A stretch of 64,000 nt of DNA from Stenomitos frigidus ULC18 (GCF_003003795.1 NZ_PVWK01000097.1:1-64000), one strand, 5' to 3'; counted from the stretch's first letter, positions 17,135 to 25,938 are shown. Numbers and translations: made by a program. Notes: a model not told the origin generated them from the sequence alone.

Positions 17135-17947
17135 GTGATTACTCGAGACGTTTTAACAGGGACATACGCTCCCGATCCAAACAAGGTTGAGGCGGCGATG
17201 GCGGCGATCGCGGCGTTTGAACAATCCAGCGCTCCCAGTGCGTGGGCCTTCCTGGACAAAGCGATGGTCATTGCTGACATGCGAGCACGGGTGCAAGATC
17301 CCTTTCAGGTTAATCAGGGTGGTCAACCGTTTTGCGGTCCGGCGGCGGTTCTCTTTACGCTGCTGCAAAAACAGCCTCTGCGCTATGTCGAGATGTGTCA
17401 GAGTCTATTTCTTATCGGCGGCTTTCAAGGCAGCAGCCACTATCTTGCTTCGTCCGATCGGTTGCGACAAGACAGCCGTGGCAATTTGCAAATGGGGCAG
17501 GCAGACTGGATGGTACTGGCAACGCTGCGTGATGTCGAATCGATTATTTTCCCAGTGGAGCCAAATGCGCCTGATATCGTGCGTAATTTAGCTGGTATGA
17601 CCAAATCTTGGGAAATGAAAGGCTGGGTGCAGGAAATTCTTGGTTATCGCCATGTTGCTTATGACCACGCCTATCTGATGAATGATATCAGTGCAATGCA
17701 AGATGCGGCGGCAGCGCTCCAGGCTGGTGGAGTGGCGTTTGCACTGATCACAGCCGAAGGCATGTTGGGTAATAACCCCCCTATGTTACCGTTTCCCAGT
17801 CATTGGATTGCGCTACTGGGTAACATTTCGGTACAGGGTGACCCCGTTACATTTGATATCTACACCTGGTCAAAGCAGCTACGGCTGACGATGGATGCGG
17901 GTTCGTTTAAGAAATACCTCTGGGCAACCGTGACTGGAACACCGTAA
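17135..17947 (+). CDS. Putative papain-like (cysteine hydrolase) fold protein
   Basis: This 270-residue protein is not one I can name. It has FCGPAAVLF with Cys67 at the start of a helix, preceded by a Gln-containing stretch (NQGGQPF), and later SHWIALLGN with His223 and DIYTWSK with Asp241. Gln, Cys, His and Asp in that order match the catalytic layout of papain-like and C39-like peptidases. I have the impression that similar proteins occur in proteobacteria with the blocks QMGQADWM and SWEMKGW conserved, but I cannot confirm it. No signal peptide is present. It could be a peptidase, an amidase or a polymorphic-toxin-like effector; no immunity-like partner is evident next to it. Confidence 0.6.
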   Translation: MITRDVLTGTYAPDPNKVEAAMAAIAAFEQSSAPSAWAFLDKAMVIADMRARVQDPFQVNQGGQPFCGPAAVLFTLLQKQPLRYVEMCQSLFLIGGFQGSSHYLASSDRLRQDSRGNLQMGQADWMVLATLRDVESIIFPVEPNAPDIVRNLAGMTKSWEMKGWVQEILGYRHVAYDHAYLMNDISAMQDAAAALQAGGVAFALITAEGMLGNNPPMLPFPSHWIALLGNISVQGDPVTFDIYTWSKQLRLTMDAGSFKKYLWATVTGTP

Positions 17948-17962
17948 AGTGTGAGTCTGTGC

Positions 17963-18101
17963 CTACTTTGCAACCAAGCGGTTACTTTGCTTGTGAGCAT
18001 ACATCAAGGTATCAGCCTGAGCCATCAATTGCTCGATCGAGGTTTCTTCGCCCACCTTACACATCGACATCCCAACACTGATCACCAATGGCAACAGGCT
18101 T
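17963..18101 (-). pseudogene. GGDEF domain remnant
   Basis: A minus-strand frame reads SLLPLVISVGMSMCKVGEE, then TSIEQLMAQADTLMYAHKQ and a stop. This is the C-terminal end of a diguanylate cyclase GGDEF domain (the usual TxSIGVA strand and ADxALYxAKxxGRN helix). The GGDEF motif itself and everything before it are gone, and a stop codon lies just upstream in frame. Confidence 0.75.
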
Positions 18102-18128
18102 ACCTAAGTAAACATCAGTGCAACGCGT

Positions 18129-18983
18129 TTATGACGGAACTGAACGCTCAGTGCGACATTTTCGACTGGCAATTTGTTCAATGACACCTGCCAGCGGTTG
18201 TTCCAGTGTTTGATGCTCTTGCCCAAGTGTTACGGGATAGGTGGCGAGAAAAAAATACTCGCGGAGGAGGAGCATGGCGCGCTGGGGACTGGTCATCTCA
18301 GTGGCGAGTGGACTGGCATAGGGAATGACTTGAAAGCCAGCTTGCTCAAAGATAAGGAGCGATCGCCAGAGGTGCGGCACATCGGTTACCAAGAGAATTT
18401 GCTTCACACCTTGAGGCTGCAGTAAGGCTTTTGTAAACACTGCATTCTCCCAGGTCGTCTTAGAGCAGCTTTCACCGCTAACTGCCTGAGCCAAAATGTT
18501 TTTGTGACGCAGCATGGCAACCAGTTCGGGTGCATCAACAATGCCGCTGGCAAAAATGACGGGTGCGCGTTGCTCTCGCCAAAGCTGAGCACCAACTTCC
18601 ACACGAGCTGGACTTTGTTCACGTCCACGACCCAAAATGACGATCACATCCACCTTTGTACCAGGATCAGATGGTAGCGGACTGCCAATGCCAGCCATTG
18701 CTAGCGCGACAAAGGGCGGTGAGATCAGAATCAGGTAGCTGATGAGCAGGGCGATCGCATACCTTCTCACCCGACGCAACCAGCGCCTTGAACGAAACAG
18801 CCAGGGCAGGCTAATCAGAAACAGAAGCGGAAGTACGACCCGTAGCGGGTCACTAAACCACTCAAGCCAGAGCCAGGAGAGACGAATTGAGTCTATTTGC
18901 AGGTAAACGGTAAACGGCAAAAGGTAAATGTTCACGGCTTCATAGTCGTCTTGATGTAAGAACTTTGAGATAAACGCGATCAC
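18129..18983 (-). CDS. YdcF family (DUF218) membrane protein
   Basis: The protein has two N-terminal membrane helices (about residues 45-63 and 75-100) and a DUF218 domain: VDVIVILGRGREQSPARVE, GAQLWREQRAPVIFASG, VSGESCSKTTWENAVFT and ILLVTDVPHLWRSLLIFE. This is the YdcF/SanA/ElyC fold, linked in other bacteria to envelope polysaccharide or peptidoglycan functions. The ATG at 18983 gives an overlap of 44 bp with the GNAT gene upstream; a GTG at 18935 would avoid the overlap. The overlap suggests one transcript of GIY-YIG, GNAT and YdcF genes. Confidence 0.82.
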   Translation of the reverse strand: MIAFISKFLHQDDYEAVNIYLLPFTVYLQIDSIRLSWLWLEWFSDPLRVVLPLLFLISLPWLFRSRRWLRRVRRYAIALLISYLILISPPFVALAMAGIGSPLPSDPGTKVDVIVILGRGREQSPARVEVGAQLWREQRAPVIFASGIVDAPELVAMLRHKNILAQAVSGESCSKTTWENAVFTKALLQPQGVKQILLVTDVPHLWRSLLIFEQAGFQVIPYASPLATEMTSPQRAMLLLREYFFLATYPVTLGQEHQTLEQPLAGVIEQIASRKCRTERSVPS

Positions 18984-19434
18984 ACCGTTCCGTCTCTATC
19001 CCTGTTGCAGGCTCATAGCCACTGCTTTCATAGAGCTTGACCGCCTCAGCTAAAACGCTGGCGGTTTCAATCCAGATTTGCTCGAAGTGGCGGACGGCGA
19101 TCGTGGCCTCTAACGCTTCTAGCAAAAAGCGGCCTAAACCCTGACCTCTCGCTTCTGGCAGCAAATACATTTTGCGAATCTCAACAGCCTTTTGTCCTCG
19201 CTGGATGGGGTAATAGGCTCCCGTCCCCAGCAGTTTACCTTGTTGTTCGATGAGCCAGAATTCCCCGCCAACTGCTTGATAGCACGCTTCGACTTGCAGC
19301 ACATCACGATCGGCTCCCTCTGGCTCCCAACCCAACCCGTACTCTGCCAGGACAGAGCGAATGATTGCAGCAGCAGCCGTGCGATCGTCCGCTGTCCAGT
19401 CTCGAATTAAAAAGTCTCGGTACAGCCTTCGCAT
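18940..19434 (-). CDS. GNAT family N-acetyltransferase
   Basis: Recognisable GNAT features are AAAIIRSVLAEYGLGWEPEG, then the acetyl-CoA-binding block VEIRKMYLLPEARGQGLGRFL (motif A, RGQGLGR) and the end SGYEPATGIE with a following conserved strand. It acetylates an amine substrate that cannot be inferred. I start it at the ATG at 19434 (MRRLYRDFLIRDW); the frame opens at TTG 19443, immediately after the stop of the GIY-YIG gene. Confidence 0.83.
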   Translation of the reverse strand: MRRLYRDFLIRDWTADDRTAAAAIIRSVLAEYGLGWEPEGADRDVLQVEACYQAVGGEFWLIEQQGKLLGTGAYYPIQRGQKAVEIRKMYLLPEARGQGLGRFLLEALEATIAVRHFEQIWIETASVLAEAVKLYESSGYEPATGIETERCDRVYLKVLTSRRL

Positions 19435-19443
19435 TGCTAGCAA

Positions 19444-20085
19444 TCAGGTTTGCTGGGTTTGTGCTTGAATGACCGCACTCCAGTCGTCGTTTTTGACCGC
19501 TGCTTCTAGGTTCTGCTGCCGCACAGCGTCGCTTTCATTGTTAGGAACACGAGACAACTCTGTGTCCGCCATTGCCTTGCGTAATTTAAGTTTCTTTTCT
19601 TCATAGGCTTGTCGTTCGGTTGGCGACATTGCCGCGATCGCCGCTTCACCTACCGTGCTTGCCCACAGTTCACTGGCTTCGGCATTTCCAGAGGGCCTGT
19701 AGCCTAGTTGGGCAATCCAGGCATCTCGCTGCTGCTCCATCGCTTCACGCTTGGGAACCTTGAAAGTTTGTACTTGAACAAACGCGCACGTGTCGTTACC
19801 TAGCTGAGCTACATGCCCCTTGAGCGACAGCGCCACGTTGCGGGAATAGCCAACATAGTGAGTGCGGCGATCGCGCCCCGAAACAGCATAGACACCGACC
19901 ACTTTGGCGTTACCAGCCAGGTTGCACCACTCTTCCAGGGGCAGCACCTGAGCCGCTGTCTCCAAACTGGAGGCATTGGTGACGGCCGCCGTGTGCTCAT
20001 CCTCAGAACTGTAGAGAAACCCGTGTAGCCCTTGATGGCTTTCAGGGACATTTTGATGCTCGATCGCAGTGTTTTCAGTTTCCAC
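19444..20085 (-). CDS. GIY-YIG nuclease family protein
   Basis: The central domain (about residues 60-135) has VGVYAVSGRDRRTHYVGYSR, matching the GIY...YVG strands of the GIY-YIG fold, followed by a helix region with a lysine-rich end and WIAQLGYRP. An N-terminal stretch of about 50 residues and an Ala/Glu-rich helical tail flank it. Such cyanobacterial proteins occur as single genes unrelated to homing introns; whether it cuts DNA is unknown. It is the first gene of a compact minus-strand unit with the GNAT and YdcF genes. Confidence 0.75.
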   Translation of the reverse strand: METENTAIEHQNVPESHQGLHGFLYSSEDEHTAAVTNASSLETAAQVLPLEEWCNLAGNAKVVGVYAVSGRDRRTHYVGYSRNVALSLKGHVAQLGNDTCAFVQVQTFKVPKREAMEQQRDAWIAQLGYRPSGNAEASELWASTVGEAAIAAMSPTERQAYEEKKLKLRKAMADTELSRVPNNESDAVRQQNLEAAVKNDDWSAVIQAQTQQT

Positions 20086-20194
20086 TCGCTTTACTCCTGA
20101 GTGAGAGGGCTTCTATGACTATCTCGGTCTATCGTCGTTCTAGAGCCTTTAGGTACAAAACTCAATCTTTTGGCTAGCAGTGTTTAGTGGAGCG

Positions 20195-20222
20195 GTCAGC
20201 CGTCAGCCGTCAGCCGTCAGCC
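20195..20222. repeat. Four copies of a 7-bp tandem repeat
   Basis: GTCAGCC is repeated four times. Related GTCAGCA runs occur inside trpE at 22072 and are typical of cyanobacterial intergenic filler. Confidence 0.85.
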
Positions 20223-20296
20223 TTAAAGCCAGCAGCATTGGGGCGTTGGGGTAAATGCGTCAGTCCAGTCCCATTAACGACTCTCATGAATGGTTC

Positions 20297-20899
20297 TTAG
20301 CTATGCATCCTGGGCTCAGAATAGAGATTAGTCAATAGTTGGCTTTCAATCGCTGCTAATGCCTCTAAGCGTTGAGCCACTAGAGAACGATCGAAAAAAG
20401 TCGTTGCGAGTACCCAATAAACGCCGTAATGCCTCGCCTCCGACGCCATCAGCCCTCGGTAAAATTTTGCCAATGCAGGCTCTGGGCAGTGAGCACCCAG
20501 CAGTCCGAGCCGTTCGTGGCTGCGAGCTTCGATCAAACCGCACACCAGCAATGAATCCAATAAGCGATCGGGTTCCTTCGCACGAATCTGTTTGCTCAGT
20601 CCGGCACCATAGGGAGGAGAGGCAAGTGGTGCCAGTGGAATGCCCCGTTGTTCCAAAATTTGGTTAACCTGTTCAAAGTGCTCCAGTTCTTCTTGAGCAA
20701 TAGCGGTCAACGATCGCACTAACTTTGCATGCGATGGATAGCGAAACATCAAATTGATTGCGACGCCTGCTGCTTTGCGCTCGCAATGGGAGTGATCCAG
20801 CAAAATGGTATCGAGATGGGCTAACGCTTGCTCAAGCCATTGTTGAGAGGTCGATTGTTGTAAAAACTTGATTGTTGTCAGGTTTGCCGAAATCACCAT
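20297..20899 (-). CDS. miaE: tRNA-(ms2io6A37) hydroxylase
   Basis: The 200-residue protein has the ferritin-like diiron plan of MiaE: LDHSHCERKAAGVAINLMF, the first Glu/His ligand set, IAQEELEHFEQVNQIL (ExxH) and ASEARHYGVYW (ExxH). It hydroxylates the isopentenyl side chain at adenosine 37 of certain tRNAs, using O2. ATG at 20899. The region between it and the GIY-YIG gene contains the heptad repeat. Confidence 0.85.
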   Translation of the reverse strand: MVISANLTTIKFLQQSTSQQWLEQALAHLDTILLDHSHCERKAAGVAINLMFRYPSHAKLVRSLTAIAQEELEHFEQVNQILEQRGIPLAPLASPPYGAGLSKQIRAKEPDRLLDSLLVCGLIEARSHERLGLLGAHCPEPALAKFYRGLMASEARHYGVYWVLATTFFDRSLVAQRLEALAAIESQLLTNLYSEPRMHS

Positions 20900-20990
20900 C
20901 TACAAGTTGAGTTTATGAGTGCATCCACACAGTCTACCAAGACAGCAGGTTAGCACTAACAGATTGCGGTCAACCACCGACGGGTAAAAT

Positions 20991-21302
20991 ATGTTAAAGG
21001 CGCTCTTTATCATTGCGATCGGGCTGATTCCAGCAATGCTTTCGTGGGTGTTGATGCGTAAAGCAGAAGCGCACTTGAGAACGCGATTGCGCTCAGCGAT
21101 GAACGCGTCAGCCTCTCGCCGCTTGGGTCGCTTCTACGGTTCTCCCCTTTCTGCCGATCATCACTATGTTGAAGGCGTCGGTTACCTGATCGGCGACATC
21201 ACTTGTCGCTTCAACGCCCGCTCTGCCCACATCCGTTGCGCCATCAATCCTTCGGGACCCTGTAAGCAATGCCTGCATTATGAATCGATCGAGTTTGACT
21301 AG
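20991..21302 (+). CDS. DUF6464 family small protein
   Basis: This 103-residue protein has an N-terminal membrane helix (LFIIAIGLIPAMLSWVLM), a basic region, then ITCRFNARSAHIRCAINPSG and PCKQCLHYE, with three Cys that may bind metal. The layout agrees with DUF6464, a cyanobacterial family of unknown function. The ATG follows an A-rich stretch without a strong ribosome site. Confidence 0.7.
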   Translation: MLKALFIIAIGLIPAMLSWVLMRKAEAHLRTRLRSAMNASASRRLGRFYGSPLSADHHYVEGVGYLIGDITCRFNARSAHIRCAINPSGPCKQCLHYESIEFD

Positions 21303-21410
21303 AGCGTGTCAATCGTTCAATGCCACGTGGTCAAGCGTTGGTAGTCAGTAGCCCAACCCTAATCGTTTCCTCCTTTCATCTCCCATCCTCATCTATCCCC
21401 TCTGCCCCTC

Positions 21411-22988
21411 ATGGTTTTCCCTAGCTTCACCGAATTCTCTCAGCTCGCCAACCAGGGTAACTTCGTTCCGGTCTACCAGGAATGGGTTGCTGATTTGGAT
21501 ACCCCTGTGTCGGCCTGGTATCGCGTCTGTGCGGGGCAGCCGTATAGCTTTTTGCTGGAGTCGATCGAAGGGGGTGAACAGTTGGGTCGCTACAGTTTGC
21601 TGGGCTGCGATCCACTTTGGATTTTGGAAGCAAAAGGTGATCGCACCACCCAAACGCATCGTGATGGTTCAGTGCAAGTTTTTGAAGGTGATCCCTTCAT
21701 GGCGCTTGCTAGCTGCCTACAGCCCTATCAACCTGTCAAGCTACCGCAATTGCCGCCCGGTATTGGGGGGTTATTCGGCTTTTGGGGCTACGAGCTCATT
21801 CATTGGATTGAACCGCGTGTGCCTGTTTATGCAGCAACTGAGGCCGATCTACCGGACGGTTTATGGATGCAGGTAGACAATCTGCTGATTTTTGACCAGG
21901 TCAAGCGCAAAATTTGGGCGATCGCCTATGCTGACTTACGTGATCCCAACATTCAGCCTGAAGTTGCTTACCAGCAAGCTTGCGATCGCGTGGCTCAACT
22001 GGTCAACAAACTGCAATCACCGCTATCAGAACAGGCCGTGCTGCTGGAATGGACATCGCCAGGAGCAAGAGGTCAGCAGTCAGCAGTCAGCAATCAAAAC
22101 TCCTCTCCCCTCCCCCCTCTCCCCTCTCCTCTTTACACCAGCAACACCACTAAAGAACAATATTGCGCCAATGTCGAAAAGGCCAAAGCGCATATTCAAG
22201 CGGGTGATATTTTCCAGGTCGTAATATCGCAACGGCTTTCAGCAGAATACAGTGGCGATCCTTTTGCGCTTTACCGATCGCTACGGCTGGTTAACCCGTC
22301 GCCGTACATGGCGTACTTTCACTTTGGCGACTGGCAAATTATTGGCTCCAGCCCGGAAGTGATGGTCAAAGCGGAACTTTCACCTGACCCGACTGAGCCA
22401 CTGATTGCCACTGTCCGACCGATCGCAGGCACCCGTCAGCGTGGCAAAACCTTCCAGGAAGATGCAGCCCTTGCAGCCGAACTGCTACAAGACCCCAAGG
22501 AAGTGGCTGAACACGTGATGCTAGTTGACCTCGGTCGGAACGATTTAGGACGGGTCTGCGTCAACGGTACGGTCAGCGTCGATGAACTGATGGTGATCGA
22601 GCGCTACTCGCATGTCATGCACATCGTGAGTAACGTGGTGGGCAAACTTGCGCCTAGCAAAACTGCCTGGGATCTGCTGAAAGCATGTTTCCCTGCGGGC
22701 ACTGTCAGTGGGGCACCCAAGATTCGAGCGATGGAGATCATTCACAGCCTGGAGCCCTGTCGTCGAGGGCCCTATTCTGGCGCTTATGGCTACTATGACT
22801 TCGAAGGACAGTTGAATACTGCGATCGCTATACGTACGATGGTTGTTCGCTCTCAGGGCGGCGACAAGCACAGTGTCAGTGTCCAAGCGGGTGCGGGATT
22901 GGTCGCTGACTCGCAGCCTGAAACAGAATATGAAGAGACTCTTAATAAAGCGAGAGGCATGTTAGAAGCAATCCGATGCTTGAAATAG
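21411..22988 (+). CDS. trpE: Anthranilate synthase component I
   Basis: The enzyme uses chorismate and ammonia or glutamine to make anthranilate, the first step to tryptophan. The N-terminal domain (LLESIEGGEQLGRYSLLG) and the chorismate-binding domain are complete: PSPYMAYFHFGDWQIIGSSP, TVRPIAGTRQRGKT, LVDLGRNDLGRVC, FPAGTVSGAPKIRAMEII and SVQAGAGLVADSQPE. Between the two domains is an insertion of about 22 residues rich in Gln, Ser and Pro, encoded by filler-like DNA at 22072-22136. No trpG follows; the amidotransferase must lie elsewhere. The ATG is at 21411, preceded by a C/T-rich stretch and no Shine-Dalgarno sequence. Confidence 0.93.
   Translation: MVFPSFTEFSQLANQGNFVPVYQEWVADLDTPVSAWYRVCAGQPYSFLLESIEGGEQLGRYSLLGCDPLWILEAKGDRTTQTHRDGSVQVFEGDPFMALASCLQPYQPVKLPQLPPGIGGLFGFWGYELIHWIEPRVPVYAATEADLPDGLWMQVDNLLIFDQVKRKIWAIAYADLRDPNIQPEVAYQQACDRVAQLVNKLQSPLSEQAVLLEWTSPGARGQQSAVSNQNSSPLPPLPSPLYTSNTTKEQYCANVEKAKAHIQAGDIFQVVISQRLSAEYSGDPFALYRSLRLVNPSPYMAYFHFGDWQIIGSSPEVMVKAELSPDPTEPLIATVRPIAGTRQRGKTFQEDAALAAELLQDPKEVAEHVMLVDLGRNDLGRVCVNGTVSVDELMVIERYSHVMHIVSNVVGKLAPSKTAWDLLKACFPAGTVSGAPKIRAMEIIHSLEPCRRGPYSGAYGYYDFEGQLNTAIAIRTMVVRSQGGDKHSVSVQAGAGLVADSQPETEYEETLNKARGMLEAIRCLK
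22072..22136 (+). repeat. Intergenic-type filler inside trpE
   Basis: Three GTCAGCA units followed by ATCAAAACTCC and a long C/T run lie inside the trpE frame and are translated as a linker. The same motifs occur between genes elsewhere in this window. Confidence 0.75.
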
Positions 22989-23626
22989 AGCAGAATTTCT
23001 CGATGGCACACTACGTTTGAGCTTGCATCGTGCTATCATAAATGTTACATTTCTTTGCATGACACCCGTGGTACTAAGCATTTTTGCGCCAGGCGGTTCA
23101 CAGCATTCGACCAAGATCGTGCGCTCTTCACATCGCTTTTAGGCCTGCTGCGTCCACTCTTGAGGCATCCTTGGTTCTACTCGATCATTGATAGATCCTT
23201 CTCGATAAATTTCATTGGGGCTCAAACGGTAGAAATGTGAAGTAATTGCTTCGAGAAATACTGCTTAGGTCAGAAATCTTTCGTAACTCTACCTGCGTCT
23301 TACCCACCGTGATACCTTAGTGGATGGCATACATGTTCTCGCATATTGACATCGAAGCAATTTGCTCATCCTTGACCCTGCGGTGATGACCAAGAATTTG
23401 TGCAATCATCATGTAACTCCAGGCTCCTCGCCGTCCGGTGTAATTGCCATCAGACGTGGGGCGGTGAATGGAAATGGCCCGATGGGTACGCCGTTTTGTC
23501 GAGTTGATTTTAGGAAAAAGGTTTGGCTGTTCTCAGAGCCCGGTTTTGCCACTCTGATTTAATGCAGCATCTGGTTGGTGCGCTCACGCATGTCTATCTG
23601 AATCACAGTTTAGAGGTATCGTTCCC
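22989..23626. other. Long intergenic region, 638 bp
   Basis: No ORF here has the codon use of the neighbouring genes, and no family is recognised. The region follows trpE and precedes the RNA-binding protein gene, so it may contain a long 5' leader for that gene, as is common for cyanobacterial rbp genes. Confidence 0.4.
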
Positions 23627-24106
23627 ATGTCCATTCGTCTCTATGTCGGTAATTTGCCTGAAGACCTGAGTCGCCAAGAATTAGAGGCTATTTTCACTGA
23701 CGAAGGTGATTCGATCTCAATCAAAATTATTACTGATCGTAAAACAAATAAGTGCCGTGGTTTTGGGTTTGTCACTGTTAAGAGTGAAGAACAAGCGGAT
23801 GAAATCATTGAGAAATTCAATGGCTATCAGCTTAAAGAGAATGCTCTGAAAGTAGAACGGGCACAGCCACGAGCCAAGGATAAAGCCGACGAAGATTCGC
23901 CTACTACCAGTGCCCCTGTACCTGCTGGAAGCACCTCTGGCGGCGCACGCCGTAAAGGTGCTAGCAACAACAGTGGTGGCAACAATAAGTCGCGCCGTAC
24001 AGGTGGGACTCAAACTGACTCTGATAGCGTGCAGCCAGACCCTCGCTGGGCACAAGAGTTGGAAAAGCTGAAGCAACTATTGGCTGCTCAAACCACAAAT
24101 ACTTAA
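23627..24106 (+). CDS. RRM-type RNA-binding protein
   Basis: The 159-residue protein has one RNA recognition motif (residues 1-80) with RNP-2 LYVGNLP and RNP-1 RGFGFVTV. A Gly/Ser/Asn-rich, positively charged linker (80-130) follows, then a conserved C-terminal helix DPRWAQELEKLKQLLAAQ. The long linker plus this helix recalls the Rbp2/Rbp3 type of cyanobacterial RNA-binding proteins, some of which target photosystem mRNAs to the thylakoid membrane. The ATG follows GAGGTATCGTTCCC. Confidence 0.82.
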   Translation: MSIRLYVGNLPEDLSRQELEAIFTDEGDSISIKIITDRKTNKCRGFGFVTVKSEEQADEIIEKFNGYQLKENALKVERAQPRAKDKADEDSPTTSAPVPAGSTSGGARRKGASNNSGGNNKSRRTGGTQTDSDSVQPDPRWAQELEKLKQLLAAQTTNT

Positions 24107-24314
24107 GTTGTGGTGACGCGCTTAACATCAAGATCAAAACAAACCTTGAGGCGAAGTGTTTGAATGAAGGTCTGCGGCAGTCCGCAAACGGGTTCATTTA
24201 AGCAATTCGCCTCTTCTGTTTTTCATCAGGACGCCCAATGTTGCATGGTTCCCAAAGCCCAACCCACGACGGTCAGGCACAGTGGCGCATTGACATCCTG
24301 CGATCGCGGTTTAA

Positions 24315-24704
24315 TCAAGCCAGAGAAACCTGCAACCAGTCTTGCAAGTGAGAGCGCACTGTTTGGGAAAATTCTGAGCGTTGGTTAAACTTGTCAGTCC
24401 GAACCGGTTTGCGCTCTGCATCAAGCATCCAACCGTAATCGCTACTTAAGCGCAAATTACCCTGCCAATCAGCGATCGATAGAATGAGCTGATCAGCAGG
24501 GCTATTGTCAACCTCTTTCACTCGAAACACGTAATTATAAGTATTCTGGTTGGCAGCCGCAACGGTTGAAGGCTGACCAAATTCTTGTTTGAGTCGCTTT
24601 TCTACCTGCTGTGCTAAGCCTTCTGTTGGTAAGTCATCTAGAGTTCGCACTGCCAGCGTGAGGGCAAAATAGAACTCTTCCACGGGAACAAATTCAAGCT
24701 GCAT
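24315..24704 (-). CDS. Hypothetical cyanobacterial protein, 129 aa
   Basis: I do not recognise a family. The product is soluble, with an N-terminal VPVEEFYFALTLAVRTLD, a middle YNYVFRVKEVDNSPADQLI and a helical C-terminus (SQTVRSHLQDWLQVSLA). Codon use resembles its neighbours. It is convergent with the RNA-binding protein gene. Confidence 0.6.
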   Translation of the reverse strand: MQLEFVPVEEFYFALTLAVRTLDDLPTEGLAQQVEKRLKQEFGQPSTVAAANQNTYNYVFRVKEVDNSPADQLILSIADWQGNLRLSSDYGWMLDAERKPVRTDKFNQRSEFSQTVRSHLQDWLQVSLA

Positions 24705-24946
24705 GGGATTTATGTTCTGTCTCGCTCTGAGTGATCGTGTCTGTGGCTACTTGCGGCAGTATGACCGTAAGATGAGCCATTACACAGATTATCAGTGTCT
24801 AGTAGGCAGAACTAGGGGGGAGCCGCTATTAGTCTTGCGACGCTTGAAGGACTAGGGGACGGAAGCAAAAACAGCCTCTACAGAGCGGCTTTCCATGCAT
24901 TAAACCATTCTATAAAGGCTGAATATTTTTGAACTACGCGTCTGAC

Positions 24947-25087
24947 TTAACCCAGTGCGTAAGCCGATTGCAATGCCCAAACGATCAGCGCAGAAATGCT
25001 TCCTAAGACAATAACAGCAGAAATGGCGATCGATTTTGGATTATCAGCGCCGTCGAACTTCATGATGCCGCGATTCAGGTCTGACAT
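24947..25087 (-). CDS. Small single-helix membrane protein, 46 aa
   Basis: A minus-strand frame of 46 codons begins MSDLNRGIMKFDGADNPKSI and continues with a membrane helix (ISAVIVLGSISALIVWALQ). AAGGAAGG lies just upstream at a good distance, and the frame ends in TAA. The N-terminal RGIMKFDGADNP looks like a conserved cyanobacterial block I have seen in unnamed proteins. It could be a small photosynthetic-complex subunit, but I do not assign one. It lies between the 24315 gene and the gas vesicle operon, transcribed away from gvpA. Confidence 0.65.
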   Translation of the reverse strand: MSDLNRGIMKFDGADNPKSIAISAVIVLGSISALIVWALQSAYALG

Positions 25088-25555
25088 GGGGTTACACCTT
25101 CCTTGATTTCAGTACTAAAGCAGAAGCAATACAGAATGAAGGCGATAACGCCAGCTAATGCTTCGGTGAAGGCATTGGCACCCTCAAATTTTAGCCACAA
25201 TCGCAGTAATGACAACGTATTCTTAAGGGTTTGATTAGAAAAACCAAACTGTTAAAAAAAATCTTCGCAGTTGAATACACAAAAATGACTGCTTTAAAAG
25301 TTTCTGTCATTTCTACAGCAGTCTGTAATTATTCGCAATATTTTTTAAGGCTTCACCTGTTCCCATCTTGGGAGCGCGATCGCTCAGTAATTTCGCGAAT
25401 AAGGCAAAAAAGTTCGGTTTGAGGTTCAGTGATTGCGACGGTGGTGTCTGCAAACTCGCTGCTTATCCTGGAAACGGAAGCCAAAACCAAATCAAACCAT
25501 CCTACGGGAGAGGTGAGGCGTACCAAGTTACATCTATCCGTTAAAGGTAAAAATC
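25088..25555 (+). promoter_or_regulatory. Upstream region of the gas vesicle operon
   Basis: This 468-bp region has no supported ORF and lies between the divergent small-protein gene and gvpA. It should hold the strong gvpA promoter; I cannot pick a unique -10/-35 pair. AAAGGTAAAAATC before the gvpA ATG serves as ribosome site. Confidence 0.55.
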
Positions 25556-25774
25556 ATGGCTGTTGAAAAAGTAAATTCCTCCTCTAGCTTGGCTGAAGTG
25601 GTCGATCGCATTTTGGACAAAGGGATTGTCATTGATGCTTGGGTTCGCGTGTCTTTAGTGGGTATCGAACTGCTGTCGATCGAAGCTCGTATTGTGATCG
25701 CATCTGTCGAAACCTACTTGAAGTATGCCGAAGCAGTTGGTTTAACCGCTCAAGCTGCTGTTCCTGCTGCTTAG
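25556..25774 (+). CDS. gvpA: Gas vesicle structural protein GvpA
   Basis: The 72-residue protein is a canonical Gvp[22 protein letters not shown], then [20 protein letters not shown] and a C-terminal [12 protein letters not shown]. GvpA polymerises into the ribs of the hollow gas vesicle wall, which is gas-permeable and water-repellent and gives buoyancy. Only one gvpA copy is seen in the window. A hairpin lies 90 bp downstream before gvpC, so most transcripts may end or be processed there, which fits the high dose of GvpA needed. Confidence 0.97.
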   Translation: MAVEKVNSSSSLAEVVDRILDKGIVIDAWVRVSLVGIELLSIEARIVIASVETYLKYAEAVGLTAQAAVPAA

Positions 25775-25862
25775 TTGACTCAACCTTTTGCTAACATTGC
25801 TTGCTAACTCAGCAACCAACGCTCCAGCACGATCCCAGCACATTGCAAAAGGTTTATTGGAT

Positions 25863-25889
25863 GCTGGGGAACCCTTTCGGTTTCCCAGC
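25863..25889 (+). terminator. Hairpin between gvpA and gvpC
   Basis: An 11-bp stem (GCTGGGGAACC with GGTTTCCCAGC) closes a 5-base loop; one G-T pair is present. The following TTAATTGTTAG is only moderately T-rich, so it may act as an attenuator or RNA stabiliser rather than a full stop, allowing less gvpC-N-J-K-F-G mRNA than gvpA mRNA. Confidence 0.6.
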
Positions 25890-25938
25890 TTAATTGTTAG
25901 TCAATCATTCCCTTGCATGATGGGAAGGAGTTTTAACA

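Noticed and set aside
23055..23562. Two short plus-strand ORFs between trpE and the RNA-binding protein gene
   Set aside because: Codon use and composition do not look coding and no ribosome site or family is seen.
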